Origin: Lamellibrachia columna
Taxonomy: Eukaryota; Annelida; Polychaeta; Sabellida; Siboglinidae
Length of the DNA: 64,000 nucleotides
NCBI GenBank assembly: GCA_963662155.1
Contig: OY759268.1
Coordinates: forward strand, 58,976,140-59,040,139
Direction of reading: 5' to 3'
How positions within the stretch are numbered: position 1 is the first letter of the stretch; the number at the start of each line of letters is the position of its first letter. The notes under the pieces are model-generated. The model did not search any database and was not told the origin of the DNA. It saw only the letters and a program-made list of their open reading frames with translations. The position numbers and the translations under genes are program-made. Below, one piece after another: positions 56,369 to 64,000 of the stretch.

Positions 56369-56681
56369 CTGGAATACATTTAGACGAAACATGATTATTT
56401 GTTCATCATAAATATAACACATTTTGTACATTATGTAATAGTGATGACATTTAGTCAGAATTAATTTGTATCATTATGACATGGCACTGGGATGTTTCAA
56501 AGCAGCTTGAAATGAACGCATTATAGAAATTACACAAATACTATTGTGATGTGCTAATTCAGGGACGGAAGTCTTTATTTATAAATAAGTTAAGTTGTTT
56601 TGTTATAAAGGCTTGTAAACTTCAAAATAACTGTATTCTGCTATCAGGACTGCTTTAAAAGTAACTTATTTTGATAACTAC

Positions 56682-56844
56682 CAGAATGCTGGAAAAAGCA
56701 TGTCTCGTCTTCAACATTGCAGCCTTTACATCCGTCTCACACTTGTGTTGGCCGAAAATGTGTCGGTTTAATTTTCCGCCGCTGATAACTGCCTGGCAGT
56801 ATATGCAGCACCTAATTGGTCTGTCACAGGTTGTTTTCCCATTC
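56682..56844 (-). CDS. C2H2-like finger exon, right arm
   Basis: Mirror of 1,747-1,909; CIYCQ..H..H residues are all conserved. Confidence 0.5.
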
Positions 56845-56916
56845 CTAGGATAACAGTAAGTTAACTGAAGGAACAAGATATTGAAATAGTGCAATAATTT
56901 GTTGCTAGATAATTAT

Positions 56917-57004
56917 ACAGTCAAACCTGTTTTTTATCAAAGGTATAACTGTTAATGGCTGATGGTCTCTTTATGCAGGTAGTCGCTTGAGCAGGTTTGA
57001 CTGT
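56917..57004. mobile_element. Small MITE-like foldback, right arm
   Basis: Mirror of 1,587-1,674. Confidence 0.55.
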
Positions 57005-57249
57005 CTATATACACTAGATAGAGAGCTCTGTTTGTGCTCAAGTTGGCAGCAAATGGGACAAAGACCTGGTGAATGACATTAAGACATATGTGGCAGAATG
57101 TATGATCACAAACTTGAAGTCAAAGCTTAGCAATACTACAACACAAACATGTGTTTCCAAACACCAACATGAATCAAATCTAAAACAACACTGAAATAAA
57201 AGCTTAGGAATAATAGATCCAACAAATATAAAATTAAACAAAGGCTTAC

Positions 57250-57762
57250 TTTTTGCCTGCATCATCAGATCCAGATGTGTTGGCCGCTGTATCGATAAGG
57301 CTGAAGAACAATTATAAACATGATCTGAAAACGACTGTAATCAAATATTGCACGGAAGAATACAACAATATTTTCACTGTTTTCAAGTAGAGCAGCACCA
57401 AGACAAAAAATTATGTAGGTTTGAAGGATACTTGTCAGAATAAGATTTGTTCAATGACCATATATTTAAGTGTTTGATTTATGTTTGTGAAGTGAATGTA
57501 ATAAAGTTATTGCTTGTGATCTATATTGTATATATGTTAATGGGACTGAATTAGTGTATTTACATAAATCTGTAATTGTGTCTCAAAATCTATGAAACCC
57601 TACTACCCTGTTAGCCACATTGATCATGCGTTTAATCAATATTAAGTAAGTTAGTTTCAATTATTAAAAAAAAAAATTAATTGAAGCTAAATTAATCTAA
57701 CTACCATCAAATGATACAGACGCATCAACAAGTTCTTCCGATTGTTTTCGTGAAGAAATCTT
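57250..57762 (-). CDS. Right-arm outer micro-exons
   Basis: Mirrors of 829-886 (at 57,705-57,762) and 1,291-1,341 (at 57,250-57,300), with the same degenerate and good donors respectively. Confidence 0.4.
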
Positions 57763-58050
57763 CTGCAAAGGAAAAATATGAATTTTTATTCAACCGACTG
57801 CAGAAGTTACTTAAACTATTCAAACACTGCATATTTGGACATAGGTGGCATGGGGTTGTGCTCTTGTGCAGTCGCCATGGCAACAGCTGTCAGTACTGGA
57901 GCTGCCACCGTTGGGGTCAGAGGTGGCATGGGGTTGTGCTCTTGTGCAGCTTCCGTGATTACATTAGTTACCATAGCAGCAGTGAAATCAGAGTCTTGGA
58001 ATACGTATATGGTTAGTGACCACAGACCTTTAACACAAAAAAGGAATTAC

Positions 58051-58149
58051 CTTGACAGGCGTTTTCTTTCACAACGAAATCAGTTTCGCACGTTAGATAC
58101 GCAGCACTGTCACTGGCGGAGCATTCTTTACAGTTAGCCACGGAACATG
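58051..58149 (-). CDS. Cysteine-rich exon, right arm
   Basis: Mirror of 442-540, splice sites unchanged. Confidence 0.4.
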
Positions 58150-58393
58150 CTGGAACAAAGAGAGCCGTTAGTAATATCATTACACAATATTAAAAATGCA
58201 CTCTACTTTATATATCATTACCATTATTCTTTAGATCTATAAGCTCGCTGGAGTTAGAAAACAATGTTTACAAACATATTAATCAGAATTAGATATTTGA
58301 ATTTAAATCTTGACGTTTAATCGACTCCTCTTTCCTTTTCATTTCTAAAATCTGTGACGTTTATTCGGTAATTTGATCTTGTTCCATATTTAC

Positions 58394-58586
58394 CGATGCC
58401 TTTCTTCAGGAGCTACACTACATGTTGTCCAATCAACTCTGGGCTGTGCCTTGATTCTATGGCAGGTGTCACATTGTTGGGAGGCCACTCACATGTTGTG
58501 TCACCATCACTGAGCCATAATTCAGGGATTGCCTCTACCTCCAGGTTGGGATAAAATGACACAACTGCGTAAATATTGTACCTCAC
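58394..58586 (-). pseudogene. N-terminal WPP-module exon, right arm
   Basis: Mirror of 5-197, with the same frame break. Here the upstream side is visible: TTTTTTCTATTCATATTAG precedes the exon on the minus strand, a credible acceptor. The arm homology ends within that acceptor (58,590) only because the left arm leaves the window. Confidence 0.5.
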
Positions 58587-58756
58587 CTAATATGAATAGA
58601 AAAAAATGTGAAAAAGAGCACATAAATATGTATGGAGAACCAGTAGGACAATAAAAAGCTCACAAGTTCACCAAATATACAAACAGACTGGTCAATACTT
58701 CCCTCTATAGTGTATGAATCATTGGCAAAGACACAAAGCAGGGCTTGAAATTGACG

Positions 58757-59020
58757 CTTGTCTGGGACAAGTAGCTACCAGTGACAGTGTAGGACAAGTA
58801 GCTACCAGTGACAGTGTAGGACAAGTAGCTACCAGTGACAGTGTAAGACAAGTAGCTACCAGTGACAGTGTAGGACAAGTAGCTACCAGTGACAGTGTAG
58901 GACAAGTAGCTACCAGTGACAGTGTAGGACAAGTAGCTACCAGTGACAGTGTAGGACAAGTAGCTACCAGTGACAGTCAGTGTAGGACAAGTAGCTACCA
59001 GTGACAGTGTAGGACAAATT
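58757..59020. repeat. 27-bp minisatellite just outside the right arm
   Basis: About ten units of ACCAGTGACAGTGTAGGACA plus AGTAGCT. 27 bp keeps frame, giving QVATSDSVG (plus) or SYTVTGSYL (minus). One unit carries an extra CAGT pair. I regard both frames as artefacts. Confidence 0.95.
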
Positions 59021-59554
59021 ACTCACGCTCACAACAACAGCAAGGGTTAGTTCAATCAGGTTTTGTGCAGAGTGGACGAGGGAAACTTTGATAAACAGAT
59101 CCTTGTGTTTTGTCTGAAGTTATTTATGCGTTAGACGAACGTTCTCCCATTATCGCCCACATGCACATATCGAATTCATACATACTAGTGTTACAATACC
59201 TGTGTAACACTAATTTAGAACACATACTCAAAGTTGATTGGAATATGTCAATGACTAACATGTATACAAAATATGCAGTCAGCTTAAAAACTGTTTGCTT
59301 AACTGTCGCCTTAGGCAGACCAAGTGCGCGATATACACAATTCGACTTGTTTGTGGCAGTGACGTGACGTCAGCTCATCGCTGTCGCTATTTATGCTTAT
59401 TAATAAACATACACACGGACGACCGCGATTAATTCAATATACATAACAGGATATTACCCATAATTGTTTTAAACAAATCATTTTAAACAGTCTTTTGATA
59501 TATCATGCACATTGTGATGATGTACAATACTACTTTACCAATTTCATTTGTATA
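59021..59554. other. Unrecognised sequence outside the arm
   Basis: A short frame at 59,110-59,367 shows no known motif. No splice-supported exon was recognised. Confidence 0.4.
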
Positions 59555-59555
59555 T

Positions 59556-59632
59556 TCGTGTGGTGTAATGGATTAAGTCGTTGGTTTTTGATTGTAAGTT
59601 TTTGTGATCGAATTCCACTTGCGTAAATAATT
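59556..59632 (+). tRNA. Degenerate tRNA-like sequence (pseudogene or SINE head)
   Basis: GTGTGGTGTAATGGATTAAG resembles a tRNA 5' half with A box, and GTGATCGAATTCCAC resembles the T arm with B box at the right spacing. The middle (GGTTTTTGATTGTAA) would place a TTG- or TTT-like anticodon. Acceptor and anticodon stems pair poorly, so this is a fossil rather than a working tRNA. Confidence 0.3.
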
Positions 59633-59994
59633 TTTTTTATTTATTTTGGTGCTTAGTGGTTTTTAAATTACTGAAATATTTTTAGCATTCGAATATTGTA
59701 GTGCTTTCATTAAAATCTTGTGAAATTTTCCACTTGGAACTTCCACATCATTTTCATATGGAGAAATGTCCTTAAAAAAGTAACATATAATCAGCTATAA
59801 TTAAGCTGTATATTAATGTAATGTTAGTTATGACAACAGACTAATAATAGTGAACATTTTATTCAGTTCATCACGAGACACGTCCATAACCTTGTCCAGG
59901 TGAATGTTAGGACCAACAGTGTGGCCTTTTTAGCATATTTTAGTTGTATAGCTTTAAAATATAATGGATGTGTTAAATTTTAAATTAAATTTAA

Positions 59995-60225
59995 ATATTC
60001 CTAGACAGACATCACACATATTCTAGGCAGACATCACACATTTTGTCAATGCATATGTTGATGGAGCTACTAACGAGATATTATCAGCATAGCCGATAGC
60101 ACCATATAGACAACCATATGACATATCCTACAGCCAAACCCAGATATGCTGCGTCTTGTTAACATTTCATCTATGTATATAGACAATAATACAGGGGATA
60201 AAACCCACCCTGTCAGTGTTTTACT
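59995..60225 (-). pseudogene. Reverse-transcriptase fossil
   Basis: On the minus strand TGWVLSPVLLSIYIDEMLTR continues with RSISGFGCRICH; after a frameshift it reads GAIGYADNISLVAPSTYALT. This is RT motif 4-5 of a non-LTR element with the YADD box mutated to YADN. Too broken to register as an open frame. Confidence 0.65.
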
Positions 60226-60229
60226 CCGT

Positions 60230-61380
60230 TGGCTGTGTAGAAGTATTGGCTGTAGATCTTATTCCAAGAAACGTTCAAATATTGCTCAGTATGATAAAAT
60301 TATGTATATAAACTTAACATCTGATTAACAAAGATTCATTCCTCTTTTCATCTGTAAATAAAAAAGTTTAACTTTATTATGTTTATACTAGAGTTTTCTA
60401 AGTGATTCTGATTCCACCACAAGTATAATACATTCTATTCACCTCAGTTTTTTCTTAACAATTAAACAAATCCTCCTAGTGAAATTTCTACATAGTAACA
60501 GTGTTGTTTGATCCTGTCACACCATCAATATTATTAGGAAGAAATAAATTAAGTACTGTAATATATCAGCTTTCTTTCCTTCCAAATTGCTGGCATCATT
60601 AAATTGTTAAAGCACACACAAAGACAACGACAGGGGTAGAAAGTACATTGAAAGAAAAGGACCCCAGATAGTCAGCTGTGAGATTCCACACGAGAACTTC
60701 AGGTGTGGAATCAATTCCCACCTAGTTTGAAAAAACCAGCTAAGGTCTCAAGCACGAGCTGGAAGTAGAGAAAGTGCAAGGAATAGATAAGAAATACATT
60801 TAAAGAAAAGGAAAACAGACATTCCATATTAGGGCTGAAACTGACTGCCATGTACCATTTCAGTACGAAATAGCCACTAAACATTTGTTGACATTGCGTT
60901 GTTTAGTTTTGAGCCTACTGAACAACTGTGCTCTTGTTTTTAAGTATGCAGCTTGATGGTCAAGGTGCTGCAGGCAAGGTGGCATTGATGAATTCAGGAA
61001 GGCCATGATATCTGTTTTGCCTGAAACATGAATAAAAAAGTAAACGCTAAAAAAACTCATTATATTATAAAGTAGTTTATAGGACCATTCTTCAGTTAAG
61101 TTCAGTCATCAGTATGTGTGATGTAATTGTTATTGTAATGGGAAGATATGGCAGCTGACAATGTTTTACTTCCGGTAAAATGGATGCATGAAGGTGTTGT
61201 GAGTTTGTCGTCGCTTATGATGTAATGTAACGAGTTCTCTAGTGTCTTCATAAAAAAACACTATTGAAGAAAAGAAGAGGCAGTTGGGTAGAGGGCAGGT
61301 GCTGTGCAAAATGTTAATATACCCCCTCAAATAAGTGGTTTGCAGAAATTTGTATTTGTCTAAATTTGTCAACATCCAAT
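60230..61380. other. Interval without recognised gene
   Basis: AT-rich, with short unremarkable open frames (for example 60,860-61,060 minus). Nothing supported. Confidence 0.4.
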
Positions 61381-62193
61381 ATGTGCCCGCCCAAGTGTGC
61401 AGGGAAGTGCAGAGAGACTGTTACAGCAGACACAATGGCTTTACACTGTGAAATGTGTTCAGCTGGGTGTGTATAGTGTGTAGCAATATTTCAGAGGAAA
61501 AGTATAAATTTCTTGCAAAGAAGGGTCTAGGTACACACAGGTTCTGCAAGAAGTGTGACGAAGCCACCATAGATGGCTTAAAGATGATGCAAGATAAGAC
61601 AAGGTGTATTGAAGAGAAGGTTGATAGATTGGAAATAGGAGTCAAGAAAATCGAAACAGTAAAGTGACCAGAACTTGAAAAAAGAATCAGGAACATTGCC
61701 CGAGAAGAAGCTCACGAAGCCGTAGAGAGAGAGAAGAAACAAAAGAATGTAATAATTTCCGGCTTCCCCAGAGGTTACTACCCAATCATACCAGAGGTTA
61801 CTACCCAATCATACCAGAGGTTACTACCCAATCATACCAGAGGTTACTACCCAATCATACCAGAGGTTACTACCCAATCATACCAGAGGTTACTACCCAA
61901 TCATACCAGAGGTTACTACCCAATCAGATGCATAAGAAAAAATTAAACAAAATATGGAACTTCCTAATTGTGAAAATGACATAGCGATTGTAAATTGTAT
62001 CATAAAGCAGACTGGAATCGATGCTGACATCATACAGCAAGCTTTCAAAGTTCCTAAAGAAATACAAAAGGACAGCCCCACAAGCAAGATCGTAGTCTCG
62101 CTAACAACCAGATATGACAAGTCTAAAGTACTAGAAAAAGCAAGTTCCCTGAGAGAAAGAGGCAACAAATGGAAGAAAGTGTTTATAAACTGA
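61381..62193 (+). pseudogene. LINE A ORF1 (PHD-like finger, coiled coil, 23-bp array, C-terminal domain)
   Basis: ORF1 proteins of this group bind RNA. Visible parts are C..C pairs at 61,390-61,460, VCIVCSNISEEKYKFLAKKG and HRFCKKCDE (61,455-61,560), a heptad-like stretch KTRCIEEKVDRLEIGVKKIE, then EEAHEAVEREKKQKNVII and SGFPR. The array follows, then CENDIAIVNCIIKQTGIDAD and VSLTTRYDKSKVLEKA. At least two frameshifts or stops interrupt it. Confidence 0.65.
61769..61926. repeat. 23-bp array in LINE A ORF1, short version
   Basis: About seven near-perfect units between SGFPR and the ORF1 continuation, at the same place as the roughly 57-unit arrays in the palindrome arms. Confidence 0.95.
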
Positions 62194-62249
62194 GACAAAA
62201 CACAGAAGGAACAAGAGCAGGACTACAGAGATACCCCTGGGGAGAAGGG

Positions 62250-63240
62250 GGTGGGTGAGAGAGGGCGACAGAGGGAAGGACTACAGATTGCGCCAAGAAA
62301 GAAGAAGACTGGAAAATGGAGAAAAGGACTTGGTAATATACAAGGGAGAAATTACCACCAAACAAGCCCTACAGGCCCTAACACTGTTTCTACTAACCAG
62401 ACCACCAAACCATCTCACAGTCCAACTACTCCAAACCCTAGGAGAGATACCCCTGGGGAGAAGGGGGTGGGTGAGAGAGGGCGACAGAGGGAAAGGAAAC
62501 ACTACAGTGAAAGATACACTGACTTGTGCTCTGATAAATGCCAGAAGTTTATGTAACAAGAAAGAAGAGATGGTCAGTTATGTATATGAAAACACACCCG
62601 ATATTTTGTTTTCGTGACAGAATCCTGGGCGAACGAAAACACAATGGACAGTGAATTAGCACTTAATGGCTACGTGACCAGGAGGAAAGACAGGAAGGAT
62701 AGACGAGGTGGAGGAGTGCTAATTTATGCAACAGAAGAGGTCAGTGCACAGTGTGACATAGACGTCTCTGACTGCAATGAGGAAATACTGTGGTGTAGGC
62801 TGGCAGAAGGTAACATTCTAGCTGGTGTATGTTACAACTCTACATCTAATATGCAGGAAGAAGAAGCAAAAATTCATTCCAACATTATCAAGGCATACAG
62901 CAGAATGTCAAACAAAGAAGTAATGTTATGTGGAGATTTCAACCACAACACTATAAACTGGAAAGAACTTGAAGCAACAGCAGAAGGACAGTCATTTTTA
63001 GACTTGACACAGGACCTTGGCTTGATTCAACCTGTAGAAACAGCAACAAGACATGGCATGTGCTAGATCTTGTTCTGACAACAACTCCAAACTTAGTGAG
63101 AAATGTGCATGTAACAGAACCATTTGGTTCAAGCGATCACAACATAGTAGAGTTCACGATGGTCTGTAGGACTGAATACACTGATTGGAAGAATGATTAC
63201 TGTGACTACAGAAACGGTGACTAATGTAGGCATGAAGGTA
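62250..63240 (+). pseudogene. LINE A ORF2 AP-endonuclease, second insertion
   Basis: ALINARSLCNKKEEMVSYVY (62,530s), TESWANENTMDSELALNG (from 62,617), RRGGGVLIYATEEV, VMLCGDFNHNTINWKELEAT, then in a new frame VLDLVLTTTPNL and SSDHNIVEF. All endonuclease motifs are present but in different frames, with stops after HGM and near GD. Confidence 0.8.
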
Positions 63241-63425
63241 TATATACAACAAATTTACCTCAGGACTAAACTAAGTAGAGCAAATTGTTCAACAGAAGAA
63301 GCCTTGACAATACTGAAAGCTTCCATAGAGGAGGCAGTGAGTAAGTTTGTTCCAAAGAAAGTGAGGAGGAAGACAAGCAACAAGCCACTCTGGTGGAACA
63401 AGGAGATCTACAGAGCCAGGCCACT

Positions 63426-63880
63426 ACACAACTGTTTTGTGTTCAGACATGACAATGAATATTTGCAAGCAAATTGTTAAATTTCTATTCTATTGTGCAT
63501 TGAATAACTGATAATCTTGAGCAACATTAATGCTTAGTAAAACATACATATAACATATATTATTTGGTAAAAATTTATTGTGCTCCAGCCACCACTAAAA
63601 ATTAATTGGAAGCATACAGGATTGGGTTAAAGAAGAACTGCTCTCAACATATGTGTTCTTGAAGGCAGGAGTTGCTGCGAAATATGAAAACAAGACAAAA
63701 ACCTGGTTGGTGATCTCTTTACAAGTTCCGCAGAAAATGTTTCACATCAGTAACTATGAATCATGAGGAAAGACGACAAGTTTGGATAAAAAGACATAAT
63801 TAAGTTTAAACACATAAAAATAATTAACATAAAGTAAAAGAAAAAAGTGTAAAGGCAAATGTGATAACATATCATTCAAA
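63426..63880. other. Sequence after the LINE truncation
   Basis: No recognised gene. GTTAAATTTCTATTCTATTG and downstream sequence are AT-rich. Confidence 0.4.
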
Positions 63881-63882
63881 CT

Positions 63883-63936
<54 letters not shown>

Positions 63937-63963
63937 ATGTATATATAATTATATATATATATA

Positions 63964-64000
<37 letters not shown>
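63881..64000. repeat. TA dinucleotide microsatellite
   Basis: Nearly pure AT/TA repeats to the window end with a few interruptions. Confidence 0.97.

Larger units (their letters stand above)
32868..58590. repeat. Right arm of giant inverted repeat
   Basis: This is the reverse complement of bases 1-25,564. It is slightly longer, mainly through four extra 38-bp units at 40.8-41.8 kb and one extra 35-bp unit at 38.1-38.6 kb, while lacking 27 bp in the array at 55.6-55.95 kb. The outer match runs at least to 58,590, where the left copy leaves the window. The inner match stops at 32,868 inside a 33-bp minisatellite that continues into the spacer. Features of this arm mirror those of the left arm on the opposite strand. 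Confidence 0.97.
61381..63425 (+). mobile_element. CR1-like LINE (family A), second insertion, 3' truncated
   Basis: Starts MCPPKCAGKCRETVTADTMA with the first cysteine knuckles of an ORF1 zinc finger. It continues (after a frameshift near 61,470) through the rest of the finger, a helical coiled-coil-like segment, KNVIISGFPR, a seven-unit 23-bp array, the ORF1 C-terminus, and ORF2 endonuclease to KPLWWNKEIYRARPL. It stops exactly where the 54-bp array begins in the arm copies. Endonuclease motifs are better preserved here (GDFNHNTINW intact). Confidence 0.8.

Noticed and set aside
1..58590. Palindrome as a pair of terminal inverted repeats of one giant transposon (Maverick or Starship type)
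   Set aside because: Inside the arms I find no integrase, polymerase or capsid-type genes, and the arms themselves contain the gene exons and ordinary transposon fossils.
58705..59004. Proteins with SYTVTGSYL or QVATSDSVG repeats
   Set aside because: In-frame 27-bp minisatellite; both strands are open, which is expected of the repeat alone.
63881..64000. TATA-box promoter cluster
   Set aside because: Simple TA microsatellite at the window edge without a gene downstream.

Overview
This is a eukaryotic (metazoan) window. It has AT-rich intergenic DNA, small spliced exons with GT..AG borders, many non-LTR retrotransposon (LINE) fossils, DNA-transposon debris and a great deal of minisatellite DNA. 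I see no operons or ribosome binding sites. The mix of CR1/Jockey-like and RTE-like LINEs, a Mutator-like transposase and a DUF4806-type gene fits a marine invertebrate, perhaps a mollusc. I cannot name the species, and that placement is inference.

The dominant structure is a giant inverted repeat. Bases 1-25,564 are repeated in reverse complement at 32,868-58,590, so the arms are at least 25.6 kb; the left arm runs off the window start. They flank a 7.3 kb unique spacer (25,565-32,867). The arms differ by scattered SNPs, one homopolymer base and whole minisatellite units: 27 bp at about 2.8 kb, four 38-bp units at about 17 kb and one 35-bp unit at about 20 kb. Every transposon insertion is shared, so the palindrome (or the haplotype-to-haplotype misjoin that mimics one) is younger than all of them.

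Each arm, read from its outer end inward, carries the following. (1) Candidate exons of a DUF4806-type gene: an N-terminal WPP module, a cysteine-rich exon, 50-60 bp micro-exons, a C2H2-like finger exon and an exon made of a 25-bp minisatellite. (2) A decayed CR1/Jockey-like LINE (family B). (3) An RTE-like LINE sitting in the 5' intron of a deleted Mutator-like transposase. (4) A small MITE, then an intact-looking exon encoding motif 3 of glycyl-tRNA synthetase. (5) More micro-exons, a second copy of the micro-exon block, 38-bp and 48-bp arrays and a Trp/acidic exon. (6) A CR1-like LINE (family A) swollen by at least seven internal tandem duplications. (7) A 128-bp ACGT-rich satellite and a 33-bp minisatellite in which the arm ends.

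The spacer holds a LINE fossil, degenerate repeats and the single-copy last three exons of the DUF4806-type gene (30,412-32,328) with a polyadenylation signal. Intron phases join the left-arm Trp exon to these exons. The right-arm copy of the 5' exons points inward on the opposite strand and has no visible 3' exons.

Beyond the right arm (58,591-64,000) lie a 27-bp minisatellite, a tRNA-like fossil, a reverse-transcriptase fossil, a second 5' portion of LINE family A (61,381-63,425) and a TA microsatellite at the window end. No gene here is proven complete. All exon calls are by eye from splice signals, phase and protein resemblance.
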